Positions 9,001-14,730 of a DNA stretch of 21,010 nucleotides are shown here, one piece after another. The stretch covers positions 1 to 21,010 of the forward strand of contig CANBSV010000044.1 of the NCBI GenBank assembly GCA_947372225.1, in the 5' to 3' direction. The position numbers were made by a program, and so were the translations under genes. The stretch comes from Burkholderiales bacterium (GTDB lineage: Bacteria > Pseudomonadota > Gammaproteobacteria > Burkholderiales > Burkholderiaceae_C). The first letter of the stretch is position 1; each line of letters begins with the position of its first letter. The notes below the pieces were generated by a model, which saw only the letters and a program-made list of their open reading frames with translations, made no database searches and was not told where the DNA came from.

Positions 9001-9219
9001 GTGCTGATGACCGCCACCGCGATGATCCTGGGCGTGCTGCCGATGGCGCTGGGCCTGGGTGAAGGCGGCGAGCAAAACGCTCCGCTCGGGCGCGCGGTGA
9101 TCGGCGGGCTGCTGCTGGGCACGCTGGCCACGCTGGTGCTGGTGCCGCTGCTGTTCACGCGGCTGGGCCGGGCGCGCCGCCCCGACCCTGCCGAGGCCGT
9201 TGCCCAAACCACCGTGTGA
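6055..9219 (+). CDS. RND-family efflux transporter permease (HAE1/AcrB-like) with atypical proton-relay residues
   Basis: This 1054-residue protein has the full AcrB layout. TM1 is at about 8-28, a large periplasmic porter domain follows, then TM2-TM6 (about 330-490), a second periplasmic half, and TM8-TM12 (about 860-1040). Signatures include GLGLAIGILVDNALVEIEN in TM4 and RPVLMTATAMILGVLPMAL in TM11. It would pump substrates from the periplasm or inner membrane using the proton gradient. AcrB uses Asp407, Asp408 and Lys940 as its proton relay; here the TM4 pair is Asp401-Asn402, and the TM10 lysine position in GVSTANSVLI is Ala949. This matches a subgroup of RND permeases I believe has such substitutions, so coupling may differ. 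The substrate is unknown. The adaptor gene follows directly with near-overlap, but no outer-membrane factor is present. The ATG start lacks a clear Shine-Dalgarno. Confidence 0.93.
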   Translation: MWIVRYALSRTYSIGVLAILLVLVGTLSARRLSTDILPSVDTPSVSVIWTYSGLNAREMAAKISSFGELVILNNVDDVLEVRSETTDGVAIIKVDFQPYVELSLALTQINSVSQTILRRMPTGTSPPLIVRNSASSQPVLNLVLSSDTLDDSGLYDFARLQLRGQIQTIPGVRMSLPYGGASRQVMVELDPQALQTFGLSASDVSAAVSAQNLTLPSGTLREGRIEYKVAINASPTAVADFADLPIRQVDGRVVRLSDVASVRDGPAVQTNLARLNGANAVQVSMLKLGGASTVDIVDQILARLPEIRAAAPPGTRIEPLFDQSVFVRAAVRNVLNEGVLVGALVATVVLLFIGSLRSTLVVLTSIPLALLGSVAALYATGQTFNLMTLGGLGLAIGILVDNALVEIENCNRRIAAGEPVRQAILNSAGEVVFPEFVSTLCICIVFLPIFLLTGVPAYVFKPMACAVVFAMIGSFLLSRTLVPCLAYLLIPGELRRRAARGLDVVERIHHHVERALDALRDRYITLLQLPASRSWWLWVIVLAVLGGGAWGARRLEQGFFPRTDAGLMRLHVRVPTGTRLEETARIFSDVQLAIRRVVPAGEIDVIAEVIGQPEPVNLAWIDSAAAGSFDGEIDVELVPGHAPIASYQSALRRMLAADFPQLIVFFRPADTTALTLAGASPTDLDFRVVGRDVPGNREAAASLMAALKKTPGVEDVTLRQVFDLPQMYIEVDRTRALQLGVTYQQVASAVLSVLGTSGTVSPSFWADPANGNSYPVQVIATPLSLDSVQTLMNTPVRLGAAGQTVLLGSVATVKQRRVPASVTRVTLAPSLNVLANLSTEDLGGVLRAIEPTLSELRAAQKPGNKIELRGQGQTMNQAYGELASGLLLAIVLVFLVQAVNFQSWLLPLNAMAALPLALCGAVLGLWLTNTPLSVPALMGMIMVVGVSTANSVLITSFARDRVAEGFTPRDAAMAAARTRLRPVLMTATAMILGVLPMALGLGEGGEQNAPLGRAVIGGLLLGTLATLVLVPLLFTRLGRARRPDPAEAVAQTTV

Positions 9220-9230
9220 GACTCCCGACC

Positions 9231-10364
9231 ATGACCCGACACTGCACCGCTCCTCGTGCCCGACCGCTCATCGCCGCGCTGATCGGTAGCACGTTGCTGG
9301 TCCATGGCGTGGCGCAGGCCCAGAGCGCTCCGTCACCCCAGGCCGCGGCCAGCGCCGCGTCGGCCGCGTCGGCGCCGCAGGTGCACGTGGTGATCGCGAC
9401 CGCCTCGCCGATGAAGCTCACGCTGCGCCTGCCCGCGCGCGCAGCACCTGCCGAAGAAGCGCGCATCTTTGCGCGCACCAGCGGCACGGTCGCCGAGCGG
9501 CGCGTCGATCTGGGCGACCGCGTCAACGCCGGCGATCTGCTGCTGCGCATAGCCGCGCCCGAGGCCGACCAGTCGCTCGAGCGCGCCCGTGCGGCGCTCG
9601 CGCAGGTCGTCGCGCGCGAGCAGCTCGCGCAGCTCAATCTCGATCGGGCCCGGCCGCTGGTCGAGCAGCAGTTCCTGTCGCCGGGCAGTCTCGACAGTCT
9701 GGTTGCCAGCCTGGGGGTGGCACACGCCGACACCGCCGCTGCGCGCGCCGAGGTCAAGCGGCTCGAAGCGTTGCAGCAGTTTCAGCAGGTGCGCGCGCCG
9801 TTCGCCGGCGTGATCACCGAGCGCTTGGTCGAGCGAGGAGACCGCGTCTCGGGCGACGGCGGTGATGCCGCGGCCTACCTGCTGCGGCTTGCGCGCCTGA
9901 ACGAGTTGCGCGTGGTGGTCGACGTGCCACAGTCGGCCGCCATCGACGTGCCGCTGGGTGCGCCGGTCAAGCTCACGTTTCGCGAGTTTCCCGGCGAGAC
10001 CTTCAACGCCACCTTGCGACGGCGCTCCGGCGCCATCGACGCGTCCACCGGCACCATGCGCATCGAGCTCGCGCTGCCCAATGCCGACCTGCGCGTGCCT
10101 GCAGGGCTGCGCGGCGAAGCCATCTTCGAGGTCAACAGCCTGGGCGGCGTGCGCGTGCCCGCCGCCGCGTTGCTCAGCCGTGATGGAAAGCCGCAGGTGG
10201 CCACCGTCGACGCGCAAGGCCGGCTGCGATTCCTGGCCGTTCAGGTCGACCGCACCGCCGACCGCGACGTGGTCATCCGCAGCGGCCTCGAGGCCGGCGC
10301 CAAGGTCGTGACGTCGCTCGGATCCATGCTGCGCGAAGGCGCGGCGGTGAACATCGCGCCGTAG
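9231..10364 (+). CDS. RND efflux periplasmic adaptor (membrane fusion protein)
   Basis: This 377-residue periplasmic adaptor bridges the RND permease and an outer-membrane channel. It has a signal peptide with hydrophobic core PLIAALIGSTLLVHGVAQA and probable cleavage after residue 30 (AQA-QS); there is no lipobox cysteine, so it is not a lipoprotein. An Ala-rich linker (about 33-50) follows. Then come the first lipoyl half (ARTSGTVAERRVDLGDRVNAGDLLLRI), a coiled-coil hairpin rich in Arg/Ala/Gln/Leu (about 105-175), the second lipoyl half (VRAPFAGVITERLVERGDRV), a beta-barrel, and a membrane-proximal domain. The start is ambiguous: GTG at 9216 overlaps the permease stop as GTGA and would add five residues, whereas ATG 9231 gives a cleaner signal peptide. 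Gene order permease-then-adaptor is the reverse of acrAB, and the outer-membrane partner must be encoded elsewhere. Confidence 0.9.
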   Translation: MTRHCTAPRARPLIAALIGSTLLVHGVAQAQSAPSPQAAASAASAASAPQVHVVIATASPMKLTLRLPARAAPAEEARIFARTSGTVAERRVDLGDRVNAGDLLLRIAAPEADQSLERARAALAQVVAREQLAQLNLDRARPLVEQQFLSPGSLDSLVASLGVAHADTAAARAEVKRLEALQQFQQVRAPFAGVITERLVERGDRVSGDGGDAAAYLLRLARLNELRVVVDVPQSAAIDVPLGAPVKLTFREFPGETFNATLRRRSGAIDASTGTMRIELALPNADLRVPAGLRGEAIFEVNSLGGVRVPAAALLSRDGKPQVATVDAQGRLRFLAVQVDRTADRDVVIRSGLEAGAKVVTSLGSMLREGAAVNIAP

Positions 10365-10376
10365 GTGGAAAATCCC

Positions 10377-10391
10377 GGGTTGTTTCAACCC
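10377..10391 (+). terminator. Hairpin between adaptor gene and fpr (weak terminator candidate)
   Basis: GGGTTG, loop TTT, CAACCC form a perfect 6-bp stem in the 44-base gap. No T-tract follows, so it may only be a processing or stability element separating the efflux pair from fpr. Confidence 0.25.
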
Positions 10392-10408
10392 CCAACCTTG
10401 CCGAGTCC

Positions 10409-11182
10409 ATGAGTGCATTCAACGAAGAGCGCGTGCTGAGCGTCCACCACTGGACCGATCGCCTGTTCAGCTTCACCACCACCCGCGATCCGAGCCTGCG
10501 CTTTTCCAACGGGCACTTCACGATGATCGGCCTGCGTGTCGACGGCAAGCCGCTGCTGCGCGCTTACAGCATCGTGAGCCCCAACCACGACGAGCACCTC
10601 GAGTTCCTGAGCATCAAGGTGCAAGACGGCCCGCTGACCTCGCGGCTGCAGCACATCCAGGTGGGCGACTCCATCATCGTGGGCAAGAAGCCCACCGGCA
10701 CGCTGCTGATCGACTACCTGCTGCCGGCCAAGAACCTGTACCTGATCGGCACCGGCACCGGCGTGGCGCCGTTCCTGAGCATCATCCGCGACCCCGACAC
10801 CTACGAGCGCTTCGAAAAGGTCATCCTCATCCACGGCGTGCGCGAGGTGAAGGAGCTGGCCTATCACGACTACCTCACGCGTGAGCTGCCTGCGCACGAG
10901 TTCCTCGGCGAGATGGTGACCAACCAGATGCTGTACTACCCCACGGTGACGCGCGAGCCGTTCGTCAACCAGGGCCGCGTGACCACGCTGCTCGACAACG
11001 GCAAGCTGTGCGCCGACCTCGGCCTGCCACAGCTCAACCGCGAAACCGACCGCGTGATGATCTGCGGCAGCCCCGAGATGCTGCGCGATCTCAAGACCAT
11101 GATGGAAGTGCGCGGCTTCAAGGAAGGCAACACCTCGACGCCTGGCGACTTCGTCATCGAGCGCGCGTTCGTCGAGCAGTAA
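10409..11182 (+). CDS. fpr: Ferredoxin-NADP(+) reductase, bacterial Fpr type
   Basis: This 257-residue cytoplasmic flavoprotein exchanges electrons between NADPH and ferredoxin or flavodoxin. The N-terminal barrel carries the FAD motif RAYSIVS (51-57), where Arg-x-Tyr-Ser contacts the flavin. The C-terminal Rossmann domain has GTGTGVAPFLS (114-124), CGSPEML for nicotinamide contacts, and ends FVIERAFVEQ. The length and the C-terminal extension beyond the usual aromatic residue match the bacterial subclass Fpr of beta- and gamma-proteobacteria. In related species fpr is often induced by oxidative stress, but no SoxR- or FinR-type operator was identified here. The ATG has only a weak GAG upstream. 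It is probably its own transcription unit; the neighbours are an efflux pair on the same strand and a convergent SDR gene. Confidence 0.94.
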   Translation: MSAFNEERVLSVHHWTDRLFSFTTTRDPSLRFSNGHFTMIGLRVDGKPLLRAYSIVSPNHDEHLEFLSIKVQDGPLTSRLQHIQVGDSIIVGKKPTGTLLIDYLLPAKNLYLIGTGTGVAPFLSIIRDPDTYERFEKVILIHGVREVKELAYHDYLTRELPAHEFLGEMVTNQMLYYPTVTREPFVNQGRVTTLLDNGKLCADLGLPQLNRETDRVMICGSPEMLRDLKTMMEVRGFKEGNTSTPGDFVIERAFVEQ

Positions 11183-11222
11183 GACCCGCTCGGCCGCGGC
11201 CCGCGGTGCTCGCCGCCGGGTC
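11183..11222. terminator. Possible terminator between convergent fpr and SDR genes
   Basis: GACCCG right after the fpr stop pairs with CGGGTC at 11217-11222, with further CGGC/GCCG and CGCGG/CCGCG pairing inside. It is GC-rich and sits between convergent genes, but there is no T-tract, so this is a weak call. Confidence 0.28.
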
Positions 11223-11239
11223 GCCGACCGGGTTGGCGA

Positions 11240-12004
11240 TCACCACTGAAGCGTTTCGCCGCGGTGGTTGAAAAACCCGCCGCTGTCGGCCTCGCTCAGG
11301 CCGTCGATCGTGGCCAACAACCGCGCGGCGCACTGCGCAGGCGTTTGCACCTCCAGCCCCGACTTCGAGAACGGCCCCGACAGCCGCGTGGCCACCGTGC
11401 CCGGGTGCAGCGCCACGCAGATCGCCTGCGGCTGGCGCCGCGCCAGCTCGATGGCCGCGGTGTGCACCAACTGGTTGAGTGCCGCTTTCGACGCGCGGTA
11501 GCTGTACCAGCCGCCCAGCCGGTTGTCGCCGATGCTGCCGACCTTGGCCGACAGGCTGGCGAACACCGCACGCCCGCTGCGCGGCAGCAATGGCAACAGG
11601 TGCTTCATCAGCAAGGCCGGCCCGATCGCGTTGACCGCAAACGCGTGTGCCATGTGGGCGGCATCGATCTGGCGCCAGGATTTCTCGGGCTCGAAGCCGT
11701 CGCCGTGCAAGAAGCCGGTGGCATCGATCACCAGCCGCAGCTCGGCACCGCTGCGCTCCACGGCACTGGCAATGAGCGCGGCGGCGGCTTCGATGCTGGC
11801 TTCGACGGTGATGTCGAGTGCGATGTCGAGCGCGCCGGTGGCGCCGCTTGCGGACCGACCCAGCGCCAGCACCTGCGTGTAGCGCGCATCGGATCGCAGC
11901 TGTTCACACAGCGCCCGGCCCACGCCGCCCGATGCGCCGATCACCACCGCCGTGGACGTCCCGGCGCCTTCGGCTTTCCGCGAAGGCGCGGCTGCGTCGG
12001 TCAA
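11240..12004 (-). CDS. Short-chain dehydrogenase/reductase, substrate unknown (CsgA/C-factor-like)
   Basis: A classical-type SDR of 254 residues if started at TTG 12004. The nucleotide-binding motif is GASGGVG (23-29). Active-site residues are Ser152 in ASLSAKVG, Tyr169 and Lys173 in YSYRASK, with Asn125 in VNAIGP; PGTVATRLSGPF is the usual PG motif after strand 6. The sequence recalls the C-factor/CsgA-like group of SDRs, which does not tell the substrate. The start is a real problem: there is no ATG near the fold. The first candidate in frame is the TTG at 12004, whose TTGA overlaps the stop codon of the zinc-ribbon gene, a typical coupling arrangement; an ATG at 12067 would give a long overlap. 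The two genes are therefore likely one minus-strand transcript. The gene is convergent with fpr. Confidence 0.82.
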   Translation of the reverse strand: MTDAAAPSRKAEGAGTSTAVVIGASGGVGRALCEQLRSDARYTQVLALGRSASGATGALDIALDITVEASIEAAAALIASAVERSGAELRLVIDATGFLHGDGFEPEKSWRQIDAAHMAHAFAVNAIGPALLMKHLLPLLPRSGRAVFASLSAKVGSIGDNRLGGWYSYRASKAALNQLVHTAAIELARRQPQAICVALHPGTVATRLSGPFSKSGLEVQTPAQCAARLLATIDGLSEADSGGFFNHRGETLQW

Positions 12005-12279
12005 CTGGATCCGGGCTTGTTGGTGTCGGCGGCCGCTGCGGCGGCCAGTGCCACGCAGGCGTTGCACTTGCCCAGACCCGGCATGCGCAGGTCAGGCTTG
12101 CCGTCGCCGGTCTTGAAGTTGGCATGGCAGCGCCGGCAGACGTACATCTTGGCGCTGGACATCATCGACTTGGAGCCGGCTGTCGAGGCTGGACGCTGAG
12201 CCGAATACTCGGCCTGGGTTTGGCGCAGTTTTTGGGCGCCCGGCGCAGGCGCGGTGGATTTGGGGTTTCGAGTGGCCAT
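12001..12279 (-). CDS. Small zinc-ribbon-like protein, copy 2 (unknown function)
   Basis: A 92-residue paralogue of the protein at 3981-4253. It has cysteines C48-x2-C51 and C72-x2-C75 in KMYVCRRCHANFKTGDGKP ... GLGKCNAC, the same spacing as copy 1, and the shared segment LRQTQAEYSA in a Pro/Ala-rich N-terminus. The C-terminal tail (Ala-rich, ending NKPGSS) is not shared. The zinc-ribbon geometry is seen directly; metal binding and function are inference, and I do not recognise a named family. Its stop codon overlaps the TTG start of the SDR gene, so the two may be coupled. It diverges from the guanidine operon: its promoter must share the region 12280-12510 with the operon promoter. No Shine-Dalgarno is evident before the ATG at 12279. 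Confidence 0.78.
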   Translation of the reverse strand: MATRNPKSTAPAPGAQKLRQTQAEYSAQRPASTAGSKSMMSSAKMYVCRRCHANFKTGDGKPDLRMPGLGKCNACVALAAAAAADTNKPGSS

Positions 12280-12306
12280 GTCGGGCAGATGAAACGACGA
12301 GCATTC

Positions 12307-12323
12307 GGTGCGGATCCCGCACC
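12307..12323. repeat. Perfect hairpin in the leader of zinc-ribbon copy 2
   Basis: GGTGCGG, loop ATC, CCGCACC: a perfect 7-bp stem, 28-44 bases upstream of the zinc-ribbon start. Copy 1 has an unrelated inverted repeat at almost the same distance, so position rather than sequence is conserved. Confidence 0.45.
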
Positions 12324-12339
12324 ATCGAGACAGGTGTGA

Positions 12340-12351
12340 ATTGTCCGTGCA
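12340..12351 (-). promoter_or_regulatory. Shared upstream motif TGCACGGACAAT (zinc-ribbon copy 2)
   Basis: The minus-strand reading TGCACGGACAAT ends 61 bases before the start codon and matches the motif upstream of copy 1 at 11 of 12 positions. GACAAT may be the -10 element. The remaining stretch from 12352 to about 12510 should hold the promoter of the guanidine operon; I could not identify -35/-10 boxes there with confidence. It does contain a small inverted repeat, CAAGC...GCTTG, at 12492-12507. Confidence 0.4.
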
Positions 12352-12514
12352 AACCGGTGCGTGCGACATATTTCGTCACGCTTGTGGCACCTTCGCGCCG
12401 GCTTGCGGTGATGCGGCCGGCGTGCTCCACGCTGGTGCGCGAGGGAGTGGCACCGAAGTTGCTGGACGTTGGTTCGAGAGAAGCGCTCCGCGCAAGCGGC
12501 GCTGCTTGATCAAC

Positions 12515-12620
12515 CAGACAGCTAGGGTTCCGTGCCCGGTGCGTGCACCGGGTGGCCTGGTCCGAGAGCGGTCGGCTGCAGAGGTCTTGCGGCTCCACGG
12601 AGGGATAAAAGCCCGGGAGG
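12515..12620 (+). promoter_or_regulatory. Guanidine-I riboswitch (ykkC class) aptamer
   Basis: Three conserved blocks of the ykkC/guanidine-I aptamer appear in order and spacing: GCTAGGGTTCCG (12521-12532), CTGGTCCGAGAGC (12557-12569), and ACGGAGGGATAAAAGCCCGG continuing GAGG (12597-12620). Between the first two is a perfect 7-bp hairpin, CCCGGTG / CACCGGG (12535-12541 and 12546-12552), as expected for the variable helix. This RNA binds free guanidinium and switches on genes for guanidine export or degradation. Its position before an ABC permease, UAAP proteins and a urea-carboxylase-like gene is the standard genomic context. The 5' boundary is approximate. Start codons within the element are not used. 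Confidence 0.95.
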
Positions 12621-12670
12621 ATGCAGTTGCCGTTGGTGGTGACGCGCGCTCCTCTCACGTTGCTTGTTTT
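12615..12670 (+). promoter_or_regulatory. Probable riboswitch expression platform
   Basis: The 3' end of the aptamer, GGGAGGA (12615-12621), can pair with TCCTCTC (12650-12656; one G-U pair). A T-rich stretch GTTGCTTGTTTT (12659-12670) follows. This fits a mutually exclusive terminator that would form only when the aptamer is unliganded. The stem has a long internal loop, so the terminator assignment is tentative. Confidence 0.4.
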
Positions 12671-12685
12671 GCCCCTGCCACCACT

Positions 12686-12698
12686 GGAGCCTGCGTTG
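12686..12698 (+). promoter_or_regulatory. Ribosome binding site and TTG start of the ABC permease
   Basis: GGAG at 12686-12689 is followed after six bases by TTG (12696-12698). This is the best-spaced initiation signal downstream of the riboswitch and before the conserved permease sequence. The in-frame ATG at 12621 abuts the aptamer with no spacing to GGGAGG and is unlikely to be used. Confidence 0.6.
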
Positions 12699-13565
12699 AC
12701 CACCACCGCCCCCACCTCCGATCCCTCGAGCGGCCCGATCGCCCCGCGTCCCGCGTCTTCGCCTTTGCCACCGCCGCCCAGCATCTGGGCGATCGCTGGG
12801 CGACTGTCGCGCGGCCACTACTGGGCCTTCGCCGCACTCGGTCTGGTGCTGCCTTTCGTGGCATGGGGGCTGGTTGCGGCCAGTGGCTGGGTCGACCCGG
12901 TGTTCCTGCCCGGCCCTCTGTCGGTGCTCGAGCGCATGCACACCTGGCTGATGGAAGACGATCTGATCGCCGACACCGGCATCAGCATCTACCGCGTGGT
13001 CGCCGGCTTTGCGCTGTCGGCCGCGCTGGCGCTGCCGCTGGGGCTGCTGATTGGTGCGTTCCGGCCCGTCGAGGCGCTGCTCGAGCCGCTCACCGACTTC
13101 ATCCGCTACATGCCGGCGGTGGCCTTCATTCCGCTGGTGATGCTGTGGTTCGGCATCGAGGAAAGCGCCAAGATCGCCATCATCTTCATCGGCACCTTCT
13201 TCCAGATGGTGCTGATGGTGGCCGAGAACGTGCGCCTGGTGCCCACCGCGCAGATCGAGGCCGCGCAGACCATGGGCGCAACGCGCGGCGAAATCATCCG
13301 CCTGGTGCTGCTGCAGTCGGCCAAGCCGGCCATGCTCGACACGCTGCGCATCACCATGGGCTGGGCCTGGACGTACCTGGTGGTGGCCGAACTGGTGGCC
13401 AGCAACTCGGGCCTGGGCTACGCGATCCTGAAGGCACAGCGCTTTCTCAAGACCGACACCATCTTCGCCGGGATCATCCTCATCGGGCTGATCGGCCTGC
13501 TGATGGACCAGGCCTTCCGCTGGCTGCACCGCCGCGCCTTCCCCTACATGCACTTCAAGCGCTGA
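12696..13565 (+). CDS. ABC transporter permease, guanidine/urea-carboxylase-associated (SsuC/TauC-like)
   Basis: A 289-residue inner-membrane subunit of the nitrate/sulfonate/taurine-type ABC import family (BPD_transp_1). A Pro/Ser/Thr-rich cytoplasmic N-terminus (about 1-40) precedes about six membrane segments, including WAFAALGLVLPFVAWGLVAA (43-62), the stretch around 98-121, and FAGIILIGLIGLLM near the C-terminus. The EAA loop that docks on the ATPase is EAAQTMGATRGEIIRLVLLQ (about 178-198). Members of this subgroup cluster with guanidine-I riboswitches and the carboxylase genes and are presumed to import guanidine or a related compound; transport substrate is inference. It is the first gene after the riboswitch. 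The gene for a periplasmic substrate-binding protein, usual in such clusters, is not found in this window. The ATPase gene follows after 14 bases. Confidence 0.9.
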   Translation: MTTTAPTSDPSSGPIAPRPASSPLPPPPSIWAIAGRLSRGHYWAFAALGLVLPFVAWGLVAASGWVDPVFLPGPLSVLERMHTWLMEDDLIADTGISIYRVVAGFALSAALALPLGLLIGAFRPVEALLEPLTDFIRYMPAVAFIPLVMLWFGIEESAKIAIIFIGTFFQMVLMVAENVRLVPTAQIEAAQTMGATRGEIIRLVLLQSAKPAMLDTLRITMGWAWTYLVVAELVASNSGLGYAILKAQRFLKTDTIFAGIILIGLIGLLMDQAFRWLHRRAFPYMHFKR

Positions 13566-13579
13566 GCCCAGGAGCCGCC

Positions 13580-14443
13580 ATGACCCATCCATCCGTCACT
13601 GCCGTGCCCAAGGTGCAGATCAAACACGTCGGCAAGGTGTTCGCCGGCGCGCCACCGGGCACGCCGTCCGCGCTGCAAGACATCAACCTGTCGATCAGCG
13701 ACAACGAGTTCGTCACCCTGGTGGGCGCTTCGGGCTGCGGCAAGTCCACGCTGCTGCGCATCCTGGCCGGGCTCGAGCACCACAGCTCGGGCGAGGTGCT
13801 GTGCAACGGCCAGGCCATCACCGGCCCCGGCGCCGACCGCGCCATGGTCTTCCAGCACTACAGCCTGTACCCGTGGCTCACGGTGATGGAAAACATCAAG
13901 TTCAGCCGGCTGCTCAAGGTCAAGCGCGAGAACCTGTCCTCGTCCGATGTCGAAGCCGCCTCGGGGCGTGCCGAGGCGCTGCTCAACCTGATCGGTCTGG
14001 CCAAGGTGGCCAACGCCTATCCGAGCCAGCTCTCGGGCGGCATGCAGCAACGCGTGGCGATTGCCCGCGCGTTGATGGGTCGCCCGCAGGTGCTGCTGAT
14101 GGACGAGCCCTTCGGCGCGCTCGACGCGCAGACCCGCGAGGTGATGCACGACCTGATCCTGCACATCCACCGCATCGAAAAGACCACCATCGTGTTCGTC
14201 ACCCACGACGTCGACGAGGCGATCTACCTGGGCCAGCGCGTGGTGCTGATGGCGCCGCGCCCGGGCCGCGTCGATCGCATCCAGCACGTGCCGCTGCCCA
14301 CGCGCCGCCAGCAGGACATGAAGCACAGCGAGCCGTTTCGCGAACTGCGCGCCGAGATCCTCGCCAGCATCCGCGAAAGCTCGGGCATGGCCACCGACCT
14401 CGACCTGCTCGAAAAGCTCAGCCAGCAAAGCGAGGCGATTTGA
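13580..14443 (+). CDS. ABC transporter ATP-binding protein, guanidine/urea-carboxylase-associated (SsuB/TauB-like)
   Basis: This 287-residue ATPase subunit energises the adjacent permease. Motifs in order: Walker A GASGCGKST (about 49-57), Q-loop VFQHYSLYPWLTVMENI, signature LSGGMQQR, Walker B VLLMDEPFGALD, and H-loop VTHDVDEA. The C-terminal extension is short and shows no regulatory ACT or TOBE domain. The start ATG at 13580 has an excellent GGAG five bases upstream, which excludes longer in-frame readings that run back through the permease gene in another frame. It lies 14 bases after the permease stop, so the two are co-transcribed under the riboswitch. After its stop there is a 287-base spacer with strong predicted secondary structure before the enzyme genes. 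Confidence 0.93.
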   Translation: MTHPSVTAVPKVQIKHVGKVFAGAPPGTPSALQDINLSISDNEFVTLVGASGCGKSTLLRILAGLEHHSSGEVLCNGQAITGPGADRAMVFQHYSLYPWLTVMENIKFSRLLKVKRENLSSSDVEAASGRAEALLNLIGLAKVANAYPSQLSGGMQQRVAIARALMGRPQVLLMDEPFGALDAQTREVMHDLILHIHRIEKTTIVFVTHDVDEAIYLGQRVVLMAPRPGRVDRIQHVPLPTRRQQDMKHSEPFRELRAEILASIRESSGMATDLDLLEKLSQQSEAI

Positions 14444-14482
14444 GATGGTCTCCCTCTGTGCTGGCGCACCCGTCTTGCTTTT

Positions 14483-14641
14483 GAGCGATCGCCCGTGCGG
14501 GGCGAGCGCTCAGCGGCCCGACGGCTGGCCCCTCGCGTCGCGAGGGGTGCCCTGCGTTGCTCGGGCCTCGGGGCAGGTCCGCAAACTCGGCCGTGGGTAC
14601 ACGGCCTCAGACATGCGGTCAGGGCGGCCACCGCGAAGCGG
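14483..14641 (+). other. Structured intergenic spacer with five consecutive hairpins
   Basis: The gap 14444-14730 holds no credible gene but has consecutive inverted repeats. These are GAGCG-A-TCGCCC / GGGCGA-G-CGCTC (14483-14511, 11 pairs, one mismatch); CCCCTCGC / GCGAGGGG (14529-14547, perfect 8 bp); GGGCCT / AGGTCC (14563-14580, one G-U); GGCCGTG / CACGGCC (14589-14606, perfect 7 bp, GGTA loop); CCGC-GAA-GCGG (14631-14641). No T-tract follows any stem, so they are not classic terminators. They may be an operon-internal RNA element or a dispersed intergenic repeat. High GC raises the chance background, but the perfect 7-8 bp stems are stronger than seen in the other gaps here. Confidence 0.5.
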
Positions 14642-14730
14642 ATCCAGCGTCTCGCGCCCGGCCTGTTGTGCAACCGGCTCTTCCCACGCACCACTCACTC
14701 CATCAACCCGTCGTTGAAACCAAATTGCCC

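Noticed and set aside
12621..12695. ATG start for the permease directly after the riboswitch aptamer
   Set aside because: There is no spacing between GGGAGG and the ATG, the sequence belongs to the likely expression platform, and a well-spaced GGAG-TTG lies downstream.
12308..13579. Long in-frame N-terminal extension of the ABC ATPase
   Set aside because: The upstream part is an alternate frame of the riboswitch and permease gene; the ATPase has an excellent GGAG-ATG start at 13580.
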